Assembly: GCF_014712225.1 (NCBI RefSeq)
Contig: NZ_JACXBW010000003.1
Span: forward strand, 310,001 to 374,000
Direction: 5' to 3'
DNA length: 64,000 nt
DNA from: Pseudarthrobacter sulfonivorans
GTDB taxonomy: Bacteria > Actinomycetota > Actinomycetes > Actinomycetales > Micrococcaceae
Positions 52,677 through 60,877 of the stretch are shown piece by piece (the first letter of the stretch is position 1; each line of letters begins with the position of its first letter). The translations under genes were made by a program, and so were the position numbers. Under the pieces are notes generated by a model that was not told the origin of the DNA, did no database searches, and was given only the letters and a program-made list of their open reading frames with translations.

Positions 52677-53510
52677 CTAGGCGCTGATGACATTGAAACC
52701 GAGCAAAAGATAGAGAGCCAGGCCAAGGATGATCCGGTACCAGACGAACAGCCGGTAGCTGCGGGTGGAGATGAATTTGAGGAACCAGCCGATGATGACG
52801 TAGCCCACCACAAGGGCGATCACGGTGGCCAGCGCCGTCTCCGGAAGGCCGAACGGGCCGGTGATGCCGTCCTTTGAGACCACTTTGTACAGCTGGTACA
52901 GGCCACTACCGAACACTGCCGGGATGGCGAGGAGGAACGAGTAGCGTGCCGCGGCCTCGCGGGTGTAGCCCATCAGGAGGCCAGCGGTGATGGTGCCGCC
53001 AGAACGCGAGACGCCGGGGATGAGTGCCATGGCCTGGGCAAACCCGTACAGGATGCCATGCTTGTAGCTCAGCTGGGTCAGGTCCCTGTCCTGTTTTCCC
53101 ACGGCGTCCGCCACGGCCAGGATCAGGCCGAAAACGATCAGCATCGTGGCGACGATCCAAAGGCTGCGCAGCACCGACTCGATCTGGTCCTGGAACAGCA
53201 GGCCCAGCACGATGATGGGCAGGCTGCCGAGGATCACCAGCCAGCCCATACGCGCGTCGGGGTCATGGCGCGGGACTCGTCCCGCCAGCGAGCCTGCCCA
53301 GGCCTTGACGATCCGGACGATATCGCGCCAGAAGTAGATCACCACGGCCGTTTCGGTTCCGAGCTGGGTGATGGCCGTAAACGCCGCCCCCGGATCCGAC
53401 GCGTTGGGCAGGAACTGTCCCACAATCCGCAGATGCGCGCTTGATGAAATCGGTAGAAATTCGGTCAGACCCTGTACCAGGCCCAGCAGGGCCGCCTCAA
53501 TCCAGTTCAC
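52677..53510 (-). CDS. uppP: Undecaprenyl-diphosphatase UppP (BacA)
   Basis: Recycles undecaprenyl pyrophosphate to the monophosphate for cell-wall synthesis. 277 residues, eight membrane segments, with [21 protein letters not shown] (conserved E and S residues) and [17 protein letters not shown] (the PGxSRSG motif). GTG 53510. It lies 15 nt before mshC in the same direction. Confidence 0.96.
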   Translation of the reverse strand: MNWIEAALLGLVQGLTEFLPISSSAHLRIVGQFLPNASDPGAAFTAITQLGTETAVVIYFWRDIVRIVKAWAGSLAGRVPRHDPDARMGWLVILGSLPIIVLGLLFQDQIESVLRSLWIVATMLIVFGLILAVADAVGKQDRDLTQLSYKHGILYGFAQAMALIPGVSRSGGTITAGLLMGYTREAAARYSFLLAIPAVFGSGLYQLYKVVSKDGITGPFGLPETALATVIALVVGYVIIGWFLKFISTRSYRLFVWYRIILGLALYLLLGFNVISA

Positions 53511-53560
53511 GGTAAGACACTACGTCATGCCCCCTGTTGATTCCCCGTAAGCTTGCAGCT

Positions 53561-54496
53561 ATGCAGCAGCGTTACGTCGGCAACAGTGGATTGCGAGTCT
53601 CCGCCCTTTCCCTTGGCACCATGTCCTGGGCCAACGAAACCGACGAACAGGATGCCTCGGAGATCTTGCGCACCTTTGTTGAGGGTGGCGGAAAGCACGT
53701 CGACACGGCAGCGTCCTACTCCGAGGGCGGCGCCGAAGCGATGATCGGCTTGTTGCTGGGTGACGTGGTCTCCCGCACCGAAGTCTCCATTTCCACCAAG
53801 GCGGGGACATCGACGTCGGAGGGCCGGCGGTCCGTGGACACCTCCCGCAGCGCAATGCTAAGCGCCCTGGATGCCAGCCTGGCAAGGCTGGGAACCGACT
53901 ACGTGGACGTCTGGTTCGCCCAGGCATGGGACGGCAACGTCCCCTTGGACGAAACGTTGTCAGCCCTCGAATTCGCGGTCCGCAGCGGCCGTGCCCGCTA
54001 TGCGGGCATTGCCAACTTCAACGGCTGGCAGAGCGCCAAAGCAGCCGCGATTGCCGGGTTTCCGCTCGTCGCCGCCCAGGCCGAGTACTCCCTGGTCCAG
54101 CGGAAACCGGAAGCGGAACTGGTCCCCGCCGTGGAAGATGCAGGCTTGGGGCTGATGGCGTGGGCGCCCTTGGGGCGCGGGGTGCTGACGGGCAAGTACC
54201 GCGGCAGCATCCCGGCGGATTCCCGGGCCGCACGCAGTGATACCGCGCCTTACGTGGAGCCTTATCTGGAGCAGCAGCCATCGAGCGTTGTGGAGGCCGT
54301 GGCTATGGCCGCGAAAGGCCTGGGCAGGACGCCGCTGGATGTTTCGCTGAGCTGGCTACTGGCACAGCATGGCGTTGCCACCGCCATCGTTGGCCCCCGA
54401 ACACCGATCCAGGCGAAGGAGATCCTCGCTGCCCAGCTGACCCGGCTTCCGCCGGAGATAGCGCGTGCGCTGGAGGACGTGTCCGAACCCGCCTGA
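53561..54496 (+). CDS. Aldo-keto reductase
   Basis: 311 residues, TIM-barrel NADPH-dependent oxidoreductase. N-terminus YVGNSGLRVSALSLGTMSW, active-site Asp and Tyr region (VDTAASYSEGGAEAMIG), catalytic Lys (VSISTKAG), and cofactor-binding end (VGPRTPIQAKEILAAQL). One departure: the usual active-site H-x-x-D-x segment reads WFAQAWDGNVPLDE, with Gln/Trp in place of His. ATG at 53561 sits 7 nt after TAAGCT, possibly leaderless. Divergent from uppP. Confidence 0.87.
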   Translation: MQQRYVGNSGLRVSALSLGTMSWANETDEQDASEILRTFVEGGGKHVDTAASYSEGGAEAMIGLLLGDVVSRTEVSISTKAGTSTSEGRRSVDTSRSAMLSALDASLARLGTDYVDVWFAQAWDGNVPLDETLSALEFAVRSGRARYAGIANFNGWQSAKAAAIAGFPLVAAQAEYSLVQRKPEAELVPAVEDAGLGLMAWAPLGRGVLTGKYRGSIPADSRAARSDTAPYVEPYLEQQPSSVVEAVAMAAKGLGRTPLDVSLSWLLAQHGVATAIVGPRTPIQAKEILAAQLTRLPPEIARALEDVSEPA

Positions 54497-54543
54497 TGTT
54501 GCGGGAACTGCCGCGGCTGAGGAAACTGAAGGGGCGACGCCCT

Positions 54544-54810
54544 TCACTCCTCGACGATTTCGAGGTCCTCATCATCGTCGATGCCGGATTCCTCGTCCTC
54601 GTCCTCATCGTCGTCAAAAACCTGAAGAGGCGTCACTTCGCTGTAGGCCTCGTAGAGAGCGTCTTCATAAACTTCGAAGGCATCTGCGACCGAAAAAAAT
54701 GCCGCTTCGACGGCGGGATCCCCATCCCCACGCCTGCTGGATGCTGCTATAAGGTGTTCTTCCAAGGCGGTTGTCAGGGACTGAAGCGCGACACGCGGAT
54801 CGATGCTCAT
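54544..54810 (-). CDS. Small acidic conserved protein (88 aa)
   Basis: N-terminal helical half (LQSLTTALEEHLIAASSRRG, AAFFSVADAFEVYEDALYEA) and a very acidic tail (FDDDEDEDEESGIDDDED). Conserved in Micrococcaceae and sometimes labelled 'primosomal protein', a name without clear basis. Function unknown. Convergent with the aldo-keto reductase and divergent from the DUF5703 gene. Confidence 0.7.
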   Translation of the reverse strand: MSIDPRVALQSLTTALEEHLIAASSRRGDGDPAVEAAFFSVADAFEVYEDALYEAYSEVTPLQVFDDDEDEDEESGIDDDEDLEIVEE

Positions 54811-54849
54811 GACTTCACGTTAGCCGGAAAAGGACGAAAATGGAGAGCA

Positions 54850-55083
54850 ATGAAGGAACAATTTCTCACCAGCTCGGTCCGTAGGGAACGGGACATTCTG
54901 AAGCAGTACGAGTACCTCGTACTGACTGTCAGCCCTGTGGATTCATTGCCTGAGGCCAGGCGCCGGCTCGTGGAGCATTCCGAGTACGGCAAGTGGGAAC
55001 TGGAGCGCAGTGTGCTGTACATGGGCGGCGGCCGGCGCTTTTGGCTCCGCCGGCGGGTCATGCAGGTCCAGCGGACCGTCTAG
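54850..55083 (+). CDS. DUF5703 family protein (77 aa)
   Basis: Short protein with the family plan: EYLVLTVSPVDSLPEARRRL, then EYGKWELERSVLYMGGGRRF and WLRRRVMQVQRTV. GGAGAG precedes ATG 54850. Function unknown; well kept in actinobacteria. Its stop codon lies inside a 22-bp repeat that recurs at the end of the convergent dehydrogenase gene. Confidence 0.8.
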   Translation: MKEQFLTSSVRRERDILKQYEYLVLTVSPVDSLPEARRRLVEHSEYGKWELERSVLYMGGGRRFWLRRRVMQVQRTV

Positions 55084-55096
55084 GCGTCCAGCGGCC
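55075..55096. repeat. 22-bp direct repeat, left copy
   Basis: ACCGTCTAGGC then GTCCAGCGGCC; it differs at one base from the copy at 55322-55343. It includes the stop codon of the DUF5703 gene. Confidence 0.75.
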
Positions 55097-55124
55097 GAGT
55101 CAGGCTGTGCCCCCAATACCTGAA

Positions 55125-55225
55125 ACGCTCTCTCACTTAATGCGGGAAATCCACAAGCGCTCTCTCACTTTCCTGAGGAAAGTGAGAGAGCGCTTGTGAG
55201 AAACCCGCATTAAGTGAGAGAGCGT
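55125..55225. repeat. 101-bp two-tier palindromic element
   Basis: Outer arms of 22 bp (55125-55146 with 55204-55225) and inner arms of 22 bp (55152-55173 with 55177-55198), both perfect, separated by a 5x5 internal loop, with a TGA apex. The motif GCTCTCTCACTT occurs twice in each orientation, so it is both palindromic and internally duplicated. Between convergent genes it could terminate both transcripts, and it has the look of a dispersed palindromic repeat. Confidence 0.92.
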
Positions 55226-55321
55226 GTGAGGGGTGTTGCGCAGCCCTCGCCGGTTTTGCGCAGGCCGGCTGCCACGCCGTTGACATGATCAGCGGACCGT
55301 CCAAGTAGCGGAGGCCAGCGC

Positions 55322-55343
55322 ACCGTCTAGGGGTCCAGCGGCC
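55322..55343. repeat. 22-bp direct repeat, right copy
   Basis: ACCGTCTAGGG then GTCCAGCGGCC; 21 of 22 bases match the copy at 55075-55096. It covers the stop codon of the acyl-CoA dehydrogenase-like gene read leftward. Confidence 0.75.
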
Positions 55344-56487
55344 CCAGCCAGGCATTCGCCACCGTGTTGTGCGCAGATTCGTCATCCGACGGGTGGAAGA
55401 TGCCGGCAAGGACGTCCCGGTACAGGCGCTCGAGTTCGGAACCGCGGAAGTAGCTGGAGCCTCCGCTGACCCTGATGGCAAGGTCCACAACACGGCGTGC
55501 GGTCTCCGTCGCATTCACCTTCAGGCCAACAAGTTTGGGGAACCACTGGGACCCGTGTTCGGCGAGGTTGTCGACGTCGCGGGTTACAGCCAGTAACTGG
55601 GGGTAGAGGGCGTCCATGGCCATGGCTGCTTCGGCGACCTTCCAGCGGATGTCCGGATCCTGTGCGTAGCTTCTGCCGTCGTTCTTGAAGGACGTGCGGC
55701 GTTTCACCGCCTCAATGCCGAGTGTCAGGGCCCTCTCGCCCATGCCTGTGTAGACAGCAGCGAGCAGTGACTCAAAACAGGCAAAAATGGCGAAGATCAG
55801 CGGATCGGCGTTGGGGCCCACCGGCAGTTTGCGGAAGATCCGGTCCGGGCGGACCTCAGCGCCGTCAAGGACCGTGGTGTTCGACTGGCTTGCCCGCATG
55901 CCCAGCGTGTCCCAGTCCTCCAGGATGGTGTAGCCGGCAGAATCCCGGTCGATAAAACCGTGTACGAGCTCACCCTCCCCTCCCCTGCCGCCGGTGTCTT
56001 TGCCGAAGATGCCCAGCCGGGTCCACGCCGGTGACAGGCTGGTGAAAATCTTCGTCCCGGTGAAGCTGTACGCTCCGCCAGGCAGCGGGGTAGCGGCCGT
56101 TTTCGAATCAAAGAGCACGGAGTCGTTTCCGGCCTCGGAATTGCCGAAGGCGAAGATCTCGCCCCGGGCGGCTTCCTGGAGGACGAAGTCCAGCGATCGG
56201 TCTCCCCTGGCAGCCAGGACCTGCGCGACGCCGGTCCAGACCAGATGCATGTTGATGGCCAGGGCGGTGGCCGGTGCCGCCGTTGCCAGCCTGCGCTGGC
56301 ACTGCGCGGCCGATTCGAGCCCAAGCCCGAGGCCGCCGTCGGACGCTGGAACAAAAAGCTTCAGGTAACCGGCGGCGGTCAGTTGCTCAAGGTCCTCGAC
56401 GAAGAAGGCATTGTCCCGGTCGTAGCCCGCGGCGCGGCCGCGGATGGCTTCCAGCACCTGGTCCGGGAGGACTTCCTCGGGCGTCAT
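55327..56487 (-). CDS. Acyl-CoA dehydrogenase family protein
   Basis: 386 residues from ATG 56487. N-terminal helical domain (QLTAAGYLKLFVPASDGGLG), middle beta domain (EIFAFGNSEAGNDSVLFDSK, GAYSFTGTKIFTSLSPAWTR), C-terminal four-helix bundle (DLAIRVSGGSSYFRGSELER, LYRDVLAGIFHPSD). The usual catalytic Glu of acyl-CoA dehydrogenases is not obvious; the C-terminal pattern (RLYRDVLAG) is that of the hydroxylase/monooxygenase-like branch. Substrate unknown. It starts 11 nt after the M20 gene stop. Confidence 0.85.
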   Translation of the reverse strand: MTPEEVLPDQVLEAIRGRAAGYDRDNAFFVEDLEQLTAAGYLKLFVPASDGGLGLGLESAAQCQRRLATAAPATALAINMHLVWTGVAQVLAARGDRSLDFVLQEAARGEIFAFGNSEAGNDSVLFDSKTAATPLPGGAYSFTGTKIFTSLSPAWTRLGIFGKDTGGRGGEGELVHGFIDRDSAGYTILEDWDTLGMRASQSNTTVLDGAEVRPDRIFRKLPVGPNADPLIFAIFACFESLLAAVYTGMGERALTLGIEAVKRRTSFKNDGRSYAQDPDIRWKVAEAAMAMDALYPQLLAVTRDVDNLAEHGSQWFPKLVGLKVNATETARRVVDLAIRVSGGSSYFRGSELERLYRDVLAGIFHPSDDESAHNTVANAWLGPLDP

Positions 56488-56497
56488 CTCCCGTGCC

Positions 56498-57802
56498 CTA
56501 GTAGTTGGTGAGGAGGGTGTTGAGGACCCGGGCACCGAATTTCAGGGAGTCCACCGGGACCCGCTCATCCACGCCGTGGAACATTCCCGTGAAGTCAAGA
56601 TCGTCGGGCAACATGAGGGGCGCGAAGCCGTAGCCGGTGATGCCCAGCCGGCTGAGGGATTTGTTGTCGGTGCCGCCGGAAAGCGTGTAGGGCAGGACCT
56701 TGGCACCCGGGTCCTCGGAGTGGAGCGCATCGATCATGGAGTCCACCAGGTTCCCGGCGAACGGCACTTCCAGCGAGACGTCGTTGTGCACGTAGCTGAC
56801 ATCGACGCCGGACCCCGCGAGTTCCCGCACGATTTCCAGGACCTGTTCCTCCTGGCCGGGCAACGTCCGGCAGTCCACCAAGGCTTCCGCCGACTCGGGG
56901 ATGACATTGTGCTTGTAGCCGCCCTTCAACAGTGTGGGATTGGTGGTGTTCTGGAGGGTGGCACCGACAAAGCGCGCCACCGTGCCGAGCTGGTCCAGCA
57001 GCCGGTCCGGATTCTCCGGATCGAATTCGACGCCGGTGAGTTCTGTCACGCCGTCCAGGAACTGCCGGGTGGTGGGCGTGAGTTCAATCGGCCACTTGTA
57101 CTCACCGATTCGGGTCACCGCAGCTGCCAGCCGGGTCACGGCATTGTCCGTATTGATCTGCGAGCCGTGCCCTGCCCGGCCGTGGGCCACGAGGCGGAGC
57201 CAGGAGATACCTTTCTCGGCCGTTTGCAGGAGGTAGGTGCGCTGCCCGCCGATGGTTGCCGAGAACCCGCCCACTTCGGAGATGGCTTCTGTTGCGCCCT
57301 CGAACAGCTCAGGACGCTTGTCCACGGCGTAGCGGGCGCCGTATTCACCGCCGGCCTCCTCGTCGGCGAAAAAGGCGAAGACAATGTCGCGCTTGGGCTT
57401 CCGTCCCGACCTGGCAAGATCCCGCATCACGGACAGGATCATGGCATCCATGTCCTTCATGTCCACAGCACCGCGGCCCCAGATGAGTCCATCCTTCAGC
57501 TCCGCACCGAAGGGATCCACGGACCACTGATCGCGCAATGCGGGAACGACGTCAAGGTGCCCGTGCACCACCAGCGCACTGGCTGAGGGATCCTCGCCTG
57601 TCATCCTGGTGACAACACTTGCTCGACCGGGCGCAGATTCGAAGATCTCGGCCGCCAGGCCCACTTCTTCGATAAGCCCGGCGGTGTACTCGGCGGCCGC
57701 GCGCTCCCCCGGTCCGGAACCGTCACCGTAGTTCGAGGTGTCTATCCGAATGAGTTCCTGGCAGATCCGGACAACTTCATCCTCGGCGCGGGTGTCAGAC
57801 AT
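56498..57802 (-). CDS. M20/M25/M40 family metallopeptidase
   Basis: 434 residues. Zinc ligands in LVVHGHLDVVPAL, WGRGAVDMKDMDAMI, FAFFADEEAGGEYGARYAV (EE general base) and the late TGMFHGVDERVPVDSLKFG. The dimerisation/lid domain lies between (WLRLVAHGRAGHGSQINTDN). Likely a cytosolic di- or tripeptidase or deacylase. Transcribed leftward with the acyl-CoA dehydrogenase-like gene. Confidence 0.92.
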   Translation of the reverse strand: MSDTRAEDEVVRICQELIRIDTSNYGDGSGPGERAAAEYTAGLIEEVGLAAEIFESAPGRASVVTRMTGEDPSASALVVHGHLDVVPALRDQWSVDPFGAELKDGLIWGRGAVDMKDMDAMILSVMRDLARSGRKPKRDIVFAFFADEEAGGEYGARYAVDKRPELFEGATEAISEVGGFSATIGGQRTYLLQTAEKGISWLRLVAHGRAGHGSQINTDNAVTRLAAAVTRIGEYKWPIELTPTTRQFLDGVTELTGVEFDPENPDRLLDQLGTVARFVGATLQNTTNPTLLKGGYKHNVIPESAEALVDCRTLPGQEEQVLEIVRELAGSGVDVSYVHNDVSLEVPFAGNLVDSMIDALHSEDPGAKVLPYTLSGGTDNKSLSRLGITGYGFAPLMLPDDLDFTGMFHGVDERVPVDSLKFGARVLNTLLTNY

Positions 57803-57878
57803 GGAAACTCCTTGGGCGATGGGAAGGCTGCAAAGGACCTGGGTTTTTGTGTGCCTTCAGCCTACCCATCAGCCCCGA

Positions 57879-57909
57879 TTGGATGTTTCCGGAAAAGTCG
57901 TGTTAGAGT
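57879..57909 (+). promoter_or_regulatory. Promoter upstream of tRNA-Leu
   Basis: TTGGAT (57879-57884), then TTAGAGT (57903-57909) after an 18-nt spacer, about 65 nt before the tRNA. Confidence 0.55.
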
Positions 57910-57973
57910 CTTTCTCGCTGCTTCGGAGAAAAGCGAAACGCTGAAAGGCGGAACGAACTCCGGATTACCACCT

Positions 57974-58056
57974 GCGCGGGTGGCGGAATGGCAGACGCGC
58001 TAGCTTGAGGTGCTAGTCCTCGAAAGGGGGTGGGGGTTCAAGTCCCCCTCCGCGCA
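57974..58056 (+). tRNA. tRNA-Leu (anticodon GAG)
   Basis: An 83-nt class II tRNA. Acceptor GCGCGGG pairs with TCCGCGC (one G-U); the anticodon stem CTAGC/GCTAG encloses the loop TTGAGGT with anticodon GAG; a long variable arm (CCTCGAAAGGGGG) follows; the T-arm carries GTTCAAG. No CCA is encoded (CAA follows the discriminator). Reads CUC and CUU codons. Confidence 0.96.
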
Positions 58057-58064
58057 CAAACGGG

Positions 58065-58100
58065 AAAACCCCTGGAATCCAACGATTCCAGGGGTTTTTT
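58065..58100 (+). terminator. Intrinsic terminator of tRNA-Leu
   Basis: AAAACCCCTGGAATC, a 4-nt loop and GATTCCAGGGGTTTT, then extra T residues: perfect 15-bp arms with a T6 run. Confidence 0.93.
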
Positions 58101-58377
58101 CTGTCTCCACCCACGCGAGCTCCGTTTTCACCCACGCGGATGCTGAAAAGCGACACCTGTGGGCCGATCCACCGCACATAGTGCGCATGTGGCAGAAGGC
58201 GGACTCAGCGGACAGCGCCAAATTTCTGCTCACGGTCCTCAAAGCGCACGCTCGCGGAGCGCCGGGATACCGTGCGCGCCATGTGGGATTCTTCCTCGGC
58301 CAGGGTCCTTCCAGGCCACGAAGAGGGCCCTGCTGTCAGTGACGGGGGGGCCCTCATTTCGAACACTTTGTGAACGG

Positions 58378-59253
58378 TCAGTGACCGTCGGGCCGGACCA
58401 TACCGTCGTCGCCGCGGAACTCGGATTCGGCAGCGAAAGTGGGTGCCGCGGTGTTCGCCGGGGCGCGTTCTGCCTGCCGGCGCTGCGCGCGGTGATCCTC
58501 GAGCCGGGAGCGGACCGCGGCGACAAGGCTGCGGGCCACGACGGCCGGGTTCCACGCTTCGGCTGCGGCCAGCTTCCCCTCGTCGGTGCCCGCGGCCCGG
58601 CGCTTGAGCTGCCAGATGGCGGTCAGGCCGACGGCGGTCCAGAGCAGCAACTCGACGATGCCGGGCAGGAACGCGAGCAGGTCGACTAGGAAGGAGACCA
58701 GCACGACGCCGGCGACTGCTGCCACCCCCACCATCAGGAGCTTGGTGTCGAAGGACCCGCTGCCCTGGCCGGCTCCGGCCGCGCGCCGGGTGGGGTCGCC
58801 TGATACCGCAGCTGGACGGCCGGAGCCCGCGTAGGGTGAGGTGTCCGCGGGCTGTCCCGTCATCGGCGCGTAGGCCGGCTGGGCAGGGGCGGCGGTATTA
58901 CCTTGCTCGGCGGGGTTTCCATACGCCTGGTACCCGCCCCCGGCCGCGATATCCTGGCGCTTGCGCAGCAGAATACCTGTGATCAGTGCGGCAATGCCGA
59001 GGATCATGAGGACAGCCATGATGATGGTCATGGTGTTGGCGTAGGTGGTGCAACGGCCGCCGGAGAGCAGGTTCACGAAGGACTGGCCGGTGGTGGTGCC
59101 CCCGGTGAGGCTTTGAAGTGCCGACGGGCAAAGGCCGGAGTAGCCGCCCTCGCTGTACGGAACGAGCCCGGCAATAACCCCCGCGACGATAAGGGCGCCG
59201 CCTCCCACGTAGCTGGTGACTCTGCCGAAAATACGGCCGGTTTGAACTGTCAT
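58378..59253 (-). CDS. Four-helix membrane protein of unknown function
   Basis: 291 residues from ATG 59253 (GGGGGAAACC upstream). First helix (SYVGGGALIVAGVIAGLVPYS), then an extracellular loop with two cysteines (SGLCPSALQS, GGRCTTYANT), second helix (MTIIMAVLMILGIAALITGI), a long Gly/Ala/Pro/Gln-rich cytosolic linker (about 100-170), then two more helices (LLMVGVAAVAGVVLVSFLVD, FLPGIVELLLWTAVGLTAIW) and a charged tail. No family recognised. Begins a run of envelope-related genes up to the window edge. Confidence 0.7.
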   Translation of the reverse strand: MTVQTGRIFGRVTSYVGGGALIVAGVIAGLVPYSEGGYSGLCPSALQSLTGGTTTGQSFVNLLSGGRCTTYANTMTIIMAVLMILGIAALITGILLRKRQDIAAGGGYQAYGNPAEQGNTAAPAQPAYAPMTGQPADTSPYAGSGRPAAVSGDPTRRAAGAGQGSGSFDTKLLMVGVAAVAGVVLVSFLVDLLAFLPGIVELLLWTAVGLTAIWQLKRRAAGTDEGKLAAAEAWNPAVVARSLVAAVRSRLEDHRAQRRQAERAPANTAAPTFAAESEFRGDDGMVRPDGH

Positions 59254-59579
59254 GGTTTCCCCCAATGATGCCGCCCCCATTGGGCGCTGAGGGTTATCGT
59301 ATCGGCGTTTTGTCCATCGACGGCAGTAATTGACCGAACATTGCGGGGGTGGCGCTCCCGGCCGTGTTCCTGCTCCATCCACGCCCGTGCGAGGAGCCCG
59401 TCCATGGATCTCCGCACGCCGCAAATACTCTCAACGTCGGCGGCCGGCCTGTCGTGTTCGATTTCGCTGCAGCGCCCGAGCTGCGGAGGATCGCCGCCGA
59501 CATCGTTAGTCTCCATCGCGAACACGCCGCTCCTGCAGATTCGCCGGCACGGGTCTTGGCCGCGGCTTAGGCTGGATCC
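59254..59579. other. Divergent intergenic region
   Basis: Holds CCCAATG-N10-CATTGGG (59261-59284), an inverted repeat overlapping the ribosome-binding site of the leftward gene. A rightward 73-codon frame (59349-59570, reading GGRPVVFDFAAAPELRRIAA) looks partly protein-like but has no ribosome-binding site; I leave it uncalled. Confidence 0.4.
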
Positions 59580-60161
59580 ATGCCGCCCTCCCCCGTACCC
59601 TCGCCGCTGAGCCCCTTGGCTCTGGACTGGTGGCAGAACGTTGCGCTTTTCAGCCCGGCAGCCGTACTTCTGGCCGCCGTGCTGGCTGCGCTGATCAACT
59701 GGCGGATCCTGAGGCAGCGCACCAAGGCAGACAACACGGCGCTGGAACAGAAGCGGGAGGCCGATCGGAGAGCCCTCGAGCAGAAGACGGCCGCCGACAA
59801 CCGGGCCGAATGGTGGAGGCGGGCCCAATGGGCGCTGGACAGCTCACTGTCAGACGACCCGGGCCGCGCCAAGCTTGGGCTGGGAATCATGACCGTGCTG
59901 GCCGCGAACCCGCCAGGCCCGGACGAAGTCCGCATCACCACTATCGCCTGGGAGGACCCGCTCCAGGTCGCCGAAGATGATGTCGCTGATGAAGGTCCCG
60001 TCGACACTCTTGAGAACCCGCTGGCCACCTACACCACCCCTGGAACGGTGCCTGCGGCCAGGCCCGGCGGGAGGCTCTTCGAAAGCCTTGAACCCCGGGG
60101 CGGTGTGGACGGTGAGCCGAAACCGGGCGACAATGGATCAACGACCGACGAAAAGGAGTAG
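59580..60161 (+). CDS. Membrane-anchored coiled-coil protein of unknown function
   Basis: 193 residues. Pro/Ser-rich start, one membrane helix (VALFSPAAVLLAAVLAALIN), then a charged coiled coil (RQRTKADNTALEQKREADRR, ALEQKTAADNRAEWWRRAQW), a short globular segment (GRAKLGLGIMTVLAANPPGP) and an acidic disordered tail. Resembles small YtxH- or DUF-type anchors with an intracellular coil, but no family can be named. Followed after 3 nt by a small gene. Confidence 0.65.
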   Translation: MPPSPVPSPLSPLALDWWQNVALFSPAAVLLAAVLAALINWRILRQRTKADNTALEQKREADRRALEQKTAADNRAEWWRRAQWALDSSLSDDPGRAKLGLGIMTVLAANPPGPDEVRITTIAWEDPLQVAEDDVADEGPVDTLENPLATYTTPGTVPAARPGGRLFESLEPRGGVDGEPKPGDNGSTTDEKE

Positions 60162-60164
60162 TGG

Positions 60165-60401
60165 ATGATGACTGCCCAGGAATCCGACGCCGGGCACAAC
60201 TCCGCCTCCACGGCCGAGGGCCAGGCGGCGCACCGCGCCGACGCTCCAGAACCGAAGAGACATCGCGCCGCCTCCTATGACCGCGGGGTTCAGATTGCGG
60301 CCGCCCGCCTTCGCCTCGTCACGGACAGCCAGCTCGGGCTGGTAACACCCGACTGGGTCAAGGAACTGGCTGCCGGCAAGCCCCGCACCCGCGTCTCCTA
60401 A
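60165..60401 (+). CDS. Small hypothetical protein (78 aa)
   Basis: Soluble, with a disordered N-terminal half (HNSASTAEGQAAHRADAPEP) and a basic helical C-terminal half (YDRGVQIAAARLRLVTDSQL, TPDWVKELAAGK). AAAGGAG lies about 8 nt before the ATG, inside the end of the previous gene, so the two are likely coupled. Unknown family; the pairing with a membrane coiled-coil protein is the only clue. Confidence 0.6.
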   Translation: MMTAQESDAGHNSASTAEGQAAHRADAPEPKRHRAASYDRGVQIAAARLRLVTDSQLGLVTPDWVKELAAGKPRTRVS

Positions 60402-60573
60402 GCAGGCAGGCATCCCGGTGCTGTTGGCTCGTATCCGCTGCAGTTTGCGACGCCCTCATCCAGAGCCGGACTCCATCGCGCCCGCCCGTCGCCCGGCATC
60501 CGTCGGCCCAGAGGACCGGAAAGTTTAGATCGCTGTGAACACGGCACGGATTACCGCGGATTCCCTTGGCTGA

Positions 60574-60753
60574 CCGTCAGAACGCCAGGACCTGCGGGAC
60601 GACGTCGTCAACTCAGCCCTGCTGACAGCGCTTCAGCACACGGGCGTTGACATCGCCGCCAGCGCGGCCCTGTCGCGCAGGTGGAACCACGTCCGTTACG
60701 TCGCCTCGGTGCCCAAGGATCTGCGCAGTAACTACGCGGATCCACGGACGTAA
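60574..60753 (+). pseudogene. Truncated paralogue of the gene at 60878
   Basis: A 59-codon frame with no start codon reads DLRDDVVNSALLTALQHTGV and then a basic segment, ending at TAA 60751. It aligns with the C-terminus of the next gene (ELREDIVNATLVSILQNKGD). It looks like the remains of a tandem duplicate that lost its front part. Confidence 0.6.
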
Positions 60754-60877
60754 CGAATCTGACGGCTCGCATCCCGCGGGCCGCCATAATGCACAATTGT
60801 TTTTGGGCGCCAACAACGTCGCCCGGCCAAGAATGCATCAACGACGAAGCACCACTGGCCGCCATTTTGGGGGGAAC

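Noticed and set aside
59349..59570. Possible 73-aa rightward gene
   Set aside because: Part of the translation looks like protein (GGRPVVFDFAAAPELRRIAA) but it lacks a ribosome-binding site, a good start and any family match.
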